A stretch of 64,000 nt of DNA from Agapanthus africanus (lineage: Eukaryota; Streptophyta; Magnoliopsida; Asparagales; Amaryllidaceae). Position 1 is the stretch's first letter. Every line of letters starts with the position of its first letter. Shown one piece after another: positions 35,991 through 45,660 of this stretch. Location of the stretch: the NCBI GenBank assembly GCA_030015575.1, contig CM057342.1:263152867-263216866 (forward strand), in the 5' to 3' direction. Position numbers and translations under genes: made by a program. The notes beneath the pieces are model-generated. The model worked only from the letters and a program-made list of their open reading frames with translations. It was not told the origin of the DNA and did no database searches.

Positions 35991-36380
35991 GCTTGAGGGG
36001 TTTTTGATTGTGGGGACGCTCTTCCCTGCAGGCGCAAGCCCCTGTAGTTAATTACGCTACCGCATTTCGGTAACAACTTTCTCCTTCTCCAGATGATCAC
36101 TTCGTGTCATGTGTGTTTATTTTGTGTTTGGTTGCCCGTGGATTGTATACGGAGACTGAGTTATGTCGTCGCCCGTAGGGCGTGGACTAGTCCAAATCCG
36201 TATTATCTTAGATTTGGGTTTGGGGGTTGTGTTTAAGGATACGTTAGCCTCATTTGAGACTAAGATCGACTTAAACGTTTGTTAAGGATACGTTAGTCTA
36301 GTTTTTTAGACTAAGATCAACTTAATGGGATCGTTTAGATCCGACAAGAGAGCAATTAAGGGAGCCCTGTTGTTTAGTTT
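35991..36380 (-). mobile_element. Distal 3' region or LTR part of the large Tat element
   Basis: No gene is present. It contains gcccgtggattgtatac (about 36145), which recurs at 57308 and, altered, at 56596. It also has two copies of a phrase around aaggatacgttag (36235-36310). The outer end of the Tat element's 3' LTR must lie in or left of this stretch, but I see no decisive TG boundary. A candidate is near 36008. Confidence 0.4.
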
Positions 36381-36668
36381 AGTGACATTGCGGTCAATAG
36401 GTAGTATAAAGACATTGCGGTCTATGGGTAGTTTAAGGACATTGCGGTCCAATGTCAGTTTTAAGACGTTACGGTCAAGGTTAAGGACCTCATAGTCCGT
36501 GGATTTAAGGACTTCACAGTCCGTTGTTAGTTTTAAAACATCCCGGTCAAGGTTAAGGACCTCATAGTCCGTGGATTTAGGGACTCCACAGTCCGATGTT
36601 AGTTTTAAGACATCACGGTCAAGGTTAAGGACCTCATAGTACGTGAGTTTAAGGACCCCACAGTCCGT
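36381..36668. repeat. 24/72-bp repeats with GGAC...GTCC stems, left copy
   Basis: Repeated phrases such as aaggacctcatagtccgtgg, aaggacttcacagtccg and agacattgcggtc at about 24-bp spacing. Most are a GGAC/GTCC inverted repeat around a variable loop. The same family forms the large array at 54797-55709. Copies here are more diverged at the left edge (36381-36460). Confidence 0.85.
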
Positions 36669-36685
36669 ATCAATATGTGGTCATC

Positions 36686-36772
36686 GGGACCCGTCACCTC
36701 TTTGAAGACGTTGAGGAATTACAACGCCACGTATCAAAGGAGTGAAGAGATGTACCCTTAAACCGAGGTAGA
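36686..36772. repeat. Conserved block following the GGAC repeats, left copy
   Basis: About 87 bp starting gggacccgtcacctctttga and ending taaaccgaggtaga, nearly identical to 55718-55803, which also follows a GGAC array. Two copies about 19 kb apart (about 8.6 kb without the copia insertion) show duplication inside the Tat element. Confidence 0.85.
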
Positions 36773-36949
36773 TTAAATAATATTTAGCCCAATTTGGAAC
36801 CAAGACCAATTAATTATATTATGAGCACATTGGTTCAGTTGAATTTGAATTGAGGACTTATGGCCAGCTTGGGCTAAGTCCAATCATGTTTAGGATATTG
36901 GCCCTCTGTTGGTCCATTAGAGGAGAGGCTTTGCCTCTGGATACTTAGC

Positions 36950-37407
36950 TAATTGGGCTGAAGTTAGTGTTAAACACTAGCAACAGGGGGTTCAAATTAG
37001 TGTTAACGCTAAAATAAATCAGTGTTAGACACTAGCAACAGAGATCTCAAATTAGTATTAAACACTAAGATAATCAGTGTTAAATACTGGTGACCGAGAT
37101 TTTAATTTGGTGTCGAACACTAAGAAAATTAATGTTAAACTCTGTTAACAGAGATTTAATTTAGTGTTAAACACTAAGAAATTCAGTATTAAACACTGCA
37201 AGAAAGGCTCTTCGATTAGTGTTGAACACTAAGGCAAAACAGTGTTAAACACTGGATTCAGAGGGTCCAATTTAGCGTTAAGCACTAAGGTAAGAGGGGT
37301 CACGTGGTAGCACGTAAGGGCGCCCTCCCCTTTATTTGTTCTACCGAGAGTATTGAATACTTTGGAGCATCACGTGCTGTCACGTGATGGGCATTTAATT
37401 GTTTGTG
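36950..37407. repeat. Odd-length palindrome array, left part
   Basis: Short palindromes centred on TTAAA or close variants: TAGTGTTAAACACTA (36965), TTAGTGTTAAACACTAA (37161), CAGTATTAAACACTG (37184), CAGTGTTAAACACTG (37240), AGTATTGAATACT (37349), with CTCTGTTAACAGAG (37140) as an even-length variant. The outer pair switches between T-A and C-G and stays complementary. It ends in a CACGTG hairpin (37368-37389) just before the copia insertion, and continues beyond it at 47803. Confidence 0.8.
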
Positions 37408-37412
37408 TGTTA
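37408..37412. repeat. Target site duplication TGTTA, left
   Basis: TGTTA directly before the 5' LTR and again directly after the 3' LTR (47798-47802). It marks a single clean insertion of the copia element. Confidence 0.9.
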
Positions 37413-38490
37413 TGTTAGTGTATATGCCCTAGAGGCCATTACTGTATCATACTAGTTTGTATATTACTTAATGGAAGCTTGGGATATTCACCTTGTATAT
37501 ACAATCTTGCTCAAAATAGTAGTATGCTACTTGGTTTGTTTCTACTTCAATGTGTACATGTGTTTATTTTAGTATATCACCTATACACATTAGTGGAGAC
37601 CTTAGGATCTTTGCTTGATTACCAGCGATGTGATGGCAGTTACATTAGTGGGGCTGAGTAATCTATAAGCACATCCTTATGCAGGTCCCTAGTCCCAGGA
37701 CTATCGAGACAGGGCATCGATACTCCGGAGTAGACTAGCGCATGCGCTTCTCATCCCAGTGTGGAAGACGGTCTGTCCCACAGCCGTCAGTACGTCGTAC
37801 TTGAGATAGTATGCGGGTGCTCGTTAGGTTACGGGTACACTGGACAGGACTCGTCGAGAACTGACTAGTTGGTATTATGCCTATCGTCAGTTATCAGTTC
37901 CCAGGTGACATGAGTACAGCTTAGTCCGCTGACTTGACACTGTCACTTCGCCTCGAGTGTGTTCCCACTACACTTTGATTACTACCCTACCACGGCTCAA
38001 AGGAGTCGTGCAAACAGGTAGTAGTTGGGTGCAGTCTCGAAGCACTTGGAGGCAGTGACGGTTAGACAGGATTCGTCTCTCCCGGTATTGGGGGTTGACA
38101 TCGCGCTGTGTCTAGGAGAGCCATTACACGAGTAGTCCCTGGCCAGGGCAATCGAGATATACTGGTAGGCTTCCAGTGTTATCTCAGGGTGTTTTGGGCT
38201 TCATTCCGACACGACTTGTACCGCTATTAGGGGACTGACGTTTACCGCCCCCTAGGCCCGCCATGCGATGTATCAAATGAACAAACCGGACTGTACGGAG
38301 AATGTCACATTCAGGCTCAGTAGGAGTTCAGATGGGTTTCGCCTCGTCAGTCTTCTTGTCAGCATCTACCTGGGGACCGTTACGCACAGCTAGTGCCGCT
38401 TGCGGTCTGTGGTTAAACCCACTGCCAGCGTAGTGTCGAGTCTTTAGAGTCCCACACAGATAGCTATTCGCCTTTTGGCAAAAGAGTAGA

Positions 38491-38550
38491 GGTCGCATGG
38501 TTTTGCGACAGGTCGCATGGTTTTGCGACAGGTCGCATGGTTTTGCGACA
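38491..38550. repeat. 20-bp tandem repeat of a tggttt hairpin, 3 copies
   Basis: ggtcgcatggttttgcgaca three times, each a hairpin of GTCGCA and TGCGAC around tggttt. The 3' LTR has two copies (46729-46768) and the older LTR at 24006 has one with altered arms. Confidence 0.95.
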
Positions 38551-38708
38551 GGGTTCGGTCACATCCGTGCACTTGTGCACGTACAGTGTCCGGACAGTTA
38601 ACACTAGCGGGCTTTGGTTTAAGCCAGATCCTAGTATACCTTTTAGGATTGGATTTATCCAGTATGCATTCGTGTTCCTCGAAACACGGATGCGGGTGTG
38701 TATGCACA

Positions 38709-38933
38709 GTTGACGGAGAGACAGAGGCAGAGGATTCTCATTAGGGTTGTTGACAGTTGACCGTTGACTATTGACTTTTTGCTCAACCCTAATGAGAATA
38801 TGATATGTGATTAACAATTATATTAATTAAGTATTATGGTGACATGGTTGTTGAGGGGTTGACTTTGTTGACTTGTTGACTTTGTTGACTTGTTGACTTT
38901 GTTGACCGGTTGACTAGGCTTGACTAGTTGACC
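38709..38933 (+). promoter_or_regulatory. Cluster of about 14 TTGAC (W-box core) motifs in LTR
   Basis: TTGAC occurs five times between 38709 and 38780 and nine times between 38858 and 38933, many as TTGACT or TTGACC. W-box cores are binding sites of WRKY factors, and LTRs of some copia elements respond to stress through such sites (established for other families). Here function is inferred. The 3' LTR keeps about eleven. Confidence 0.55.
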
Positions 38934-39597
38934 ATCATGATAACCATAGCTATCATTTCATGGCAAAGACTTTTGCTTGCTTGCTCTTTTGTGCAAAATG
39001 AGTGCATGTAATGATATGGCTATGGTTGCTTAAACCATCACATAATACTTGATTGATATGAGGTGTTATGATTGTTTTGGATTATGAGAGCCAAATGAGA
39101 AAAGTCTTCTCTCATTCTTTCATTCTCATTCTCTCTCTTGTTCTTGAGCTCTCATCTTCCTCCTCTTTCTCTCCCTCTCTTGACTTTATGGTTCACTTGT
39201 CTCATGAGTTGAGAATCAAGAACCATAGATAAAATTCCATACAAACTCTTCTCTACTCACTCTAGTTCACAAGGTTTAGCAAACCGAGTGAACTAGTTTC
39301 TTCAAAGATCGAAGAAGGAGCCAAAGGTTGAAGCTTTCAGGTGGATCTATCTTCGGCGTAAGGAGACGACGGGAACAAGCCGATCCGGACCACCATCGAG
39401 GTTTGAAGACGAAGGAGTTCAAGACAAGAAAGGTATAAACCCCCTAACCGAGTAGTTAAGCAACTCGTAGTTAGGTTGTTAGTTAGATGTTTAACAATGA
39501 TCCGCGTTTTAAGTCCATGTTACCACCTCTAAGAAAATCGTTTTTTATCAAATTCCGCATGCCCGAAAGTACCGGGAGAGGTAGCATGGACTTACAG

Positions 39598-39613
39598 TGG
39601 TATCAGAGCCAAG
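39598..39613 (+). other. Primer binding site (initiator tRNA-Met)
   Basis: TGGTATCAGAGCCAAG, one base after the LTR end, complementary to the 3' end of plant initiator tRNA-Met. Confidence 0.95.
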
Positions 39614-41677
39614 TTAAACTCTATCTAACATGTTAGCAAAGTAGCTAGAAGATCGATCAAAGAAAAATCGCAAAACGAACCCAAAACTGTCAAGTTTCTG
39701 CCGATTTTTATTCTGTTCAAAAGTTGATAATTTTCATCTTAAAAATCGGCTCAGGCTTTTGTTAGAATAACCACGAAATTTGGTCCCACGATCGATTCAA
39801 AGCGCCGCGGAAACGCGGCGGGAGCACGCTCCCGCCGCGGTTCCGCGGCCGAGTTGACTCGGCCGAGGTCCATCTTTGGTGCAGTGTATTTCTGGGGCTG
39901 TTTTGGGATTTTTGGAATATGTATTTTCTGCCCAGATTTTCCAGAACGAAAATTTTGTATTTGGGGCCTAAAAATCCGTATTTTTGATCGAACTTCTAAA
40001 AGGCTTTAGCTGACGGGTTTTTCTGTAATGTGATATTTGCATTGAACGTCTGCTAATCGCTATATGTCGATTAGTGGGGGTTATACAAATCTGTGATCTG
40101 TAATGTTGCTGGAATGTGTATATGAATTCATTGGATTGTCGCGGGTGGATAGCCGGGGGTTGTGAGACGAGAGTTTTCTTTTCTTTCAATTCATGTAAAT
40201 TTGTAAATTGATGTAATATTATTTGTATGACCGCACAACCGGGTCGGGGTTGTAGCCGTCATTATATAATTTCTTTTTACTGTTTTTGCTCCTAGGATAG
40301 ACCCATGAAGGGGGTGCACAAACTACCGGGTATGCCGAAGTGCCGAGTGGCCTACTCACGGAATTGAGGGAGGTTGCTTCGCTTCGGGTACTTGGCGGGT
40401 AGTTTGCCGCACCCGTAGGGGTCTTGGGTGGGGTATTGGCTATTCACCGCGACCGTGTAATCTGTTTTTCGTTACAGGCTCGTATGAATTGCGGATTCCT
40501 AGTATATCCAATGTATTCATCTGTGATCTGAAATGGCTATCATTGCAATATATCTATATATGATATTATTTAGGCGTTGCTTATGTTTTACAGCCGCGCT
40601 AGCCCAGCCCCCGCTCTGTCGTTAGTTAAGTAACCTAACGGGTAATGACGGGGCCCCGTGGCGAATGCGAATGGCATAAGCGCACGTCATATTTTGGTTG
40701 TTTTCTGCAATGGTAGGATTAAATGATGGGACGCATTAAAAGAACTAATGCAAGAATATCACGCATTAAAAGAACTAATGCAAGATAATAAACCAAGCTA
40801 AAGTCGTTGGAACACTTTCAAAAAACCACTCGGTTCTTTTCAAAACCAACTTTTAAATGCGGAGCTTGAGCCACTCCTTTTAAAAGCTATCTCGTTCCAT
40901 CGACTATATCAAGTTCACTAAGTTCACGGTTTCGCCAAAACCATTCGTAGCCCTCCGTCGTTTCACATGGAGTCAATAGTATTCAAGCTGTGTTTGTTGG
41001 CCAAAGTCAAGGCATGGTGATTGGTAGCTATTGGGTATTCATGTGCAGCATAGATAGATGCGTTGGTTTGGAACAGTCGCACTGCCTTGTTGGCCAAAGT
41101 CAAGGGTAGGTACGGGTGGATTCAAATTAACCTGGAGAACGACGGGTAGAACTTGACATGTGACTTATGATTTGTTGGCCAAAGTCAAGGTCATAAGAGC
41201 ATGGGGCAAAAATCCACATCGGGAGTTTCATAAATACTGAAACTTGCTAGATTTGCATACCATTTGGAGTGTGATGATTCTGGTAGGATTCCTTCAGTTT
41301 CGTCGCGCGATGATATTTGGATCCCGATCCTACTGTGAGTATATGCTACTCCTCGGGAAATTTCTCACTAAACGATCAATGCTATAAACCTAGTAGGTGT
41401 CTAGAAAGGTGTTAGCGGGGCTACGCCCCCAGGGAAAAGAGGTTATTTAATTAAGGAACTTCGCGAAAGCGTTGGAAAACCTCCCTCAAAGTACCGACAC
41501 TGGCCTGGCTGAACGGTTAAGCAAGTATTGTGCGGTGGGATTGATCCCGACTAATTCTTCCTTTATGGTTTGAAGAGGGATTCGAGAAACAGTGGGAGCC
41601 ATCCTGTTTAGATAAACTAAAAACCACTCTAAACTTGCAAGAGCATCATGCTGAGTGTTTCTTCTTCTCTCTCCTAA
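39614..41677 (+). other. Copia leader, about 2 kb, noncoding
   Basis: No ORF is supported. Contents are the GC-rich stem-loop at 39804-39849, a block shared with 30860-31130, a short direct repeat (cgcattaaaagaactaatgc, twice near 40732-40785), three copies of ttggccaaagtcaagg (about 40999, 41091 and 41174) and a conserved stretch 41390-41530 shared with the reverse-orientation leaders. It ends with a CT-rich run before gag. Confidence 0.8.
39804..39849. other. GC-rich stem-loop in copia leader, 21-bp stem
   Basis: Two 21-base arms (39804-39824 and 39829-39849) pair with one mismatch around cacg. It lies about 200 bp after the primer site. Its sequence differs from those at 7268, 12752 and 30625, which also pair, suggesting that the structure is what is kept. 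Confidence 0.75.
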
Positions 41678-44600
41678 TTGCAGCGACCGATCGACGTGAC
41701 TGGACTTAAGTTACTTCTAGATAAAAACATACTGACAGGGCCAAACTACAAAGATTGGCTCAGGAATGTCAAAATGGCAATCACTTACGACAAGCTGGGG
41801 TATCTTCTTAGCACCAAAGCTCCCCCTGTCCCTGGTCCCACTTCCAGCGTCGCGGATAAGGAAATCCGTAAGACTTGGGAGATTGATAGCGCGAAGGCCA
41901 AATGCCTCGTGCTTGCCTCTATGGACAATGAACATCAGAGGAGGCACGAGAATATGGACCTGGAATCCATATTTCTTCATACAAAAGAACTGTATGGAGA
42001 GCAGTCTCGTATCGCAAGATACGAAGCGTCGAAAAAGTTATTTTCGGTAAGGATGGCCGTCGGATCATCAGTAGCAGAGCACGTGCTTAAGATGATCGGC
42101 TACATTGAGGAGCTCGCGGACCTAGGAACCACATTGGAGAGTGAGCTCTATACGGACTTAGTTCTCCAGTCCCTTCCTTCCACTTACGCCCAGTTTATAC
42201 TGAACTTCAACTTACAAGAAAAAGAAGTTGAACTTTTAGAGCTCCTCAACATGCTGAAGAGCGCAGAAGGCACCCTACAGAAAGGTTGGGAAACATCCAC
42301 TTTGTTTGTAGGAGGATCATCTTCTTCTAAGTCCAAGGCGAAAGCCAAGGGAAAGAAGAAGAAAGCCCCCGCCAAACCAAGGGGCGGTGTTAGTAAAGTG
42401 GATACGAAGGGAAAGGCAAAAGCAACAAAGAAAGTGGGGAAGCTTGTGGATAAAGAAGAATGCTTCTATTGTCATACGAAAGGACACTGGAAGAATGATT
42501 GCAGGGCTTGGAAGGCCAGAACACAGGAATTGAAGCAGGTTGCAGCTTCAGCTTCAGATGTGTATGTTATTGAAAACTGTCTTTCAATAAACTCTACTTC
42601 CTGGGTATTGGATACCGGATCAGGATCTCATATCTGTAATTCTTTGCAGGCGTTGAGAAACCGTAGGGTTTTGAAGGCAGGTGACATGACCCTCAGAGTT
42701 GCGAACGGAGCTAGCATGGATGCTAAAGCAGTGGGGGACTATCACCTGGGAATGTCAGATGGACATGTTTTGGTTTTGCGTAATTGCTTTTTTGTACCCA
42801 ACGCAACTTGTAATATCATTTCTGTATCTTTGGTTTCTAAAGAAGGTTATAAATTTGCGTTTGTAAGCAATGTTGTAAACATTCACCTTAATCAAGTTTT
42901 GATTGGGTCAGGTACATTGAGCAATGGTATATACGTATTAAACCAACCACAGATTTTCAATGTCCAGAATACACACAAAAGAAAGTCTCCGGAAATAAAT
43001 CAGATTTTCTTATGGCATTGTAGACTGGGTCACATCAATGAGAGAAGGTTGACTAAGTTACATACAGAAGGATATTTGAATCTGTTCGAATATCAATCGT
43101 ATGCCACTTGTCAATCATGTCTCAAAGGAAAGATGACAAAGACTCCGTTTACTGGACACGGAGTAAGAGCAAGCGAGCTCTTGGGACTCGTAAACAGTGA
43201 CGTGTGCGGTCCAATGTCTACACATGCGCGAAGCGGTTATTCTTACTTCATTACTTTTACGGATGACTTTTCAAGGTACGGTTATGTCTTCTTAATGAAA
43301 CATAAGTCCGAAGCCTTTGGAAAATTCCAGGAATATAAGAATGAAGTAGAAAAACAAACCGGCAAAAGTATCAAGATTCTAAGATCGGATCGAGGTGGAG
43401 AATACTTAAGTGCCGAGTTCCTGGACTATTTAAAAGAGAACGGAATTCTCTCTCAGCTTACTCCTCCATACACTCCGCAACATAACGGTGTATCGGAGAG
43501 ATGGAACCGAACCCTATTGGATATGGTTCGGTCCATGATGGGTAACACTGAGTTACCGCGATCATTCTGGGGGTATGCACTAGAATCAGCTGCATACCTT
43601 TTGAACCGAGTTCCCACTAAGACTGTGCCTACCACACCATTTGAGATGTGGTGTGGGAAGAGGCCCCATCTTAATCACATTAAGACATGGGGATGTCCAG
43701 CTTTTGTCAAAAAGCAGCATGCGGACAAGCTCGAGACACGCTCAGTACAGTGCAAGTTTGTGGGATATCCAAAGAATTCCAAGGGATATTTCTTCTACTG
43801 CGAAAAGGAACAAAAAGTTCTTGTTTCTCGTCATGCCCACTTTCTAGAACACCAGTTCTTAGAAAAGGAAATTGGTGGGAGCGCAGTAGAACTGGAAGAA
43901 ATTCCAGAACCACGAGCTATTACTGAAAGCTTAGTGGAACCAGAGGGTTCAAAAGAACAGGACATTCCTACGCCACTCCGCAGGAGTAGTAGACAGTCTC
44001 ATCCGCCCGAAAGATACTACGGTTTTCTCATAGACGGGGATAGAGAGGATTGCATCATAGATTATGATGAGCCTACTAGCTTCCAGCAGGCCGTTCAGAG
44101 CGTTGACTCGGTAAAATGGCTGGATGCAATGCGGACCAAAATGGAGTCCATGTACACCAACAAGGTATGGACTTTGCACTTTGCTCCAGAAGGGGTAAAA
44201 CCCGTAGGCTGTAAATGGATCTTCAAAAGGAAGATTGGTGTAGATGGACAGGTTGAGACCTATAAGGCTAGACTTGTTGCAAAGGGTTTTCGTCAAAGAC
44301 CTGGTTTGGACTATGACGAAACCTTTTCTCCAGTGGCTATGCTCAAATCCATTTGGATCCTTCTTGCCATTGCTGTCTTCCACGATTATGAGATTTGGCA
44401 GATGGACGTAAAGACCGCTTTTCTAAATGGAAATTTAGAGGAGTGTGTCTATATGGACCAGCCAGAGGGTTTCATTCAGAGTGGGAGCAGCGGAAAGGTG
44501 TGCAAGTTGCTTAAGTCCATTTATGGACTAAAGCAGGCATCGCGGAGTTGGAACATCTGTTTTGATGAGACGGTCAAAGATTTTGGCTTTATCAAAAATC

Positions 44601-44824
44601 CAGATGAACCATGCATCTATAGTAAAATTGTAGCACGAATTGTCGTATTCCTCGTTTTATACATGGATGACATTCTCTTGATAGGAAATGACATTCCTAT
44701 GCTACAATTTGTCAAAGGGTTCTTGTCACACAGGTTCTCCATGAAAGACCTGGGTGATGCCTCTTACCTTCTGGGGATCTGGATCCATCGTGATAGATCC
44801 AAGAGGATATTAGGACTCTCGTAG
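41678..44824 (+). CDS. Copia Gag-Pol polyprotein (gag, protease, integrase, most of RT)
   Basis: A 1048-codon open stretch. Order: gag of the UBN2 type (about residues 20-210), basic linker, zinc knuckle CFYCHTKGHWKNDC (about 262-275), protease with WVLDTGSGS (about 308-316), pre-integrase HHCC region (WHCRLGHIN...CQSC, about 446-480), integrase with D508, D571 and E606 (NSDVCGP, LRSDRGGEY, NGVSERWNR), then RT with MDVKTAFLNG and LYMDDILLIG. The gag-protease-integrase-RT order is Ty1/copia. Similarity to Angela/Tork elements is my impression. It opens with TTG right after an in-frame TAA, and the first ATG is at codon 33, so the start may be lost. It ends at TAG 44822, where two sibling copies have CAG. 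Confidence 0.95.
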   Translation: MQRPIDVTGLKLLLDKNILTGPNYKDWLRNVKMAITYDKLGYLLSTKAPPVPGPTSSVADKEIRKTWEIDSAKAKCLVLASMDNEHQRRHENMDLESIFLHTKELYGEQSRIARYEASKKLFSVRMAVGSSVAEHVLKMIGYIEELADLGTTLESELYTDLVLQSLPSTYAQFILNFNLQEKEVELLELLNMLKSAEGTLQKGWETSTLFVGGSSSSKSKAKAKGKKKKAPAKPRGGVSKVDTKGKAKATKKVGKLVDKEECFYCHTKGHWKNDCRAWKARTQELKQVAASASDVYVIENCLSINSTSWVLDTGSGSHICNSLQALRNRRVLKAGDMTLRVANGASMDAKAVGDYHLGMSDGHVLVLRNCFFVPNATCNIISVSLVSKEGYKFAFVSNVVNIHLNQVLIGSGTLSNGIYVLNQPQIFNVQNTHKRKSPEINQIFLWHCRLGHINERRLTKLHTEGYLNLFEYQSYATCQSCLKGKMTKTPFTGHGVRASELLGLVNSDVCGPMSTHARSGYSYFITFTDDFSRYGYVFLMKHKSEAFGKFQEYKNEVEKQTGKSIKILRSDRGGEYLSAEFLDYLKENGILSQLTPPYTPQHNGVSERWNRTLLDMVRSMMGNTELPRSFWGYALESAAYLLNRVPTKTVPTTPFEMWCGKRPHLNHIKTWGCPAFVKKQHADKLETRSVQCKFVGYPKNSKGYFFYCEKEQKVLVSRHAHFLEHQFLEKEIGGSAVELEEIPEPRAITESLVEPEGSKEQDIPTPLRRSSRQSHPPERYYGFLIDGDREDCIIDYDEPTSFQQAVQSVDSVKWLDAMRTKMESMYTNKVWTLHFAPEGVKPVGCKWIFKRKIGVDGQVETYKARLVAKGFRQRPGLDYDETFSPVAMLKSIWILLAIAVFHDYEIWQMDVKTAFLNGNLEECVYMDQPEGFIQSGSSGKVCKLLKSIYGLKQASRSWNICFDETVKDFGFIKNPDEPCIYSKIVARIVVFLVLYMDDILLIGNDIPMLQFVKGFLSHRFSMKDLGDASYLLGIWIHRDRSKRILGLS

Positions 44825-45646
44825 TCCAGGTACATCGACACCATATTGAAAAGATTTAGTATGGAGGATTCCAAGCGCGGTAATCTACCGGCTTGTCACG
44901 GGATCACTCTCTCCAAAGAGATGTCTCCCAAGACTGATTTGGAAAGGGATCGCATGTCTATTATACCCTACGCTTCTGCGGTAGGCTCTATAATGTATGC
45001 GATGTTGTGTACCAGACCGGATGTAGCTTATGCACTGACTGTAGTAAGCCGGTATCAGTCAAACCCTGGGGAGAAACACTGGATAGCGGTAAAGAACATT
45101 CTCAAGTACCTGAGAAGGACTAAGGAGATGTTCTTGGTGTATGGCGGAAAAGACCTCCAGATCGAGGCCTTTGCTGACTCCAGCTTCCAGAGTGACAAGG
45201 ATGATTCCAAGTCCATGTCGGGTTTTGTCTTTACCCTCAATGGAGGGGCGGTGTGTTAGAAGAGTTCCAAACAGGAAACCGTTGCAGACTCGACGATGGA
45301 AGCGGAATACATCGCTGCATCTGATGCCGCAAAAGAAGCTGTCTGGATGAGGAAGTTCTTGAAAGAACTGCAGGTGGTTCCGTCCATTGTTGATCCAATA
45401 CCTCTGTATTGCGACAACAACGGGGCTATAGCTTTAGCGAAGGAACCCAGGTCACATCAGAGATCCAGACACATCTTGAGGCGGTATCACCTGATCAGGG
45501 AGATCGTAGATCGCCAGGAGATCGAGGTTTGGAGAGTCGCTTCAGAAGATAACACTGCAGATCCATTCACCAAGGCCCTGCCCCAGACTCAGTTCGAGCG
45601 GCTGATCGAGATGATAGGTCTTCGATATGCCAGTACATGGCCTTAG
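44825..45646 (+). pseudogene. Copia RT end and RNase H, same frame after a stop
   Basis: Continues in the same frame as 41678-44824 after the TAG at 44822. It carries the RT tail (IPYASAVGSIMYAMLCTRPD) and RNase H (FADSSFQSDKDD, TMEAEYIAASDAAKEAVWM, LYCDNNGAIALAKEP, SEDNTADPFTKALP), ending at 45644. A second stop, TAG at 45257, stands where siblings at 21308 and 23597 have TGG. These two nonsense changes are the only coding breaks I see, so the copy is young but cannot make a full polyprotein without suppression. Confidence 0.93.
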
Positions 45647-45660
45647 TGCAAGTGGGAGAT
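45647..45660 (+). other. Polypurine tract
   Basis: gtgcaagtgggagat directly before the 3' LTR. The same tract precedes the LTRs at 21755 and 24006. Confidence 0.85.

Larger units (their letters stand above)
37413..39596 (+). mobile_element. 5' LTR of the complete copia element (2184 bp)
   Basis: TGTTAGTG start and GGACTTACA end. It is nearly identical to the 3' LTR at 45661-47797. Visible differences are one more copy of a 20-bp repeat (38491-38550), extra TTGAC-containing units near 38870-38910, about a dozen bases near 37857, and scattered substitutions. High similarity indicates a recent insertion. It contains a TTGAC cluster (38709-38933) and a CT-rich block at 39110-39185. Confidence 0.95.

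Noticed and set aside
37479..37661. Small LTR ORF conserved in both copia LTRs
   Set aside because: It is conserved because the LTRs are near-identical copies, and the older LTR at 24065 reads differently with changes not biased to codon position.
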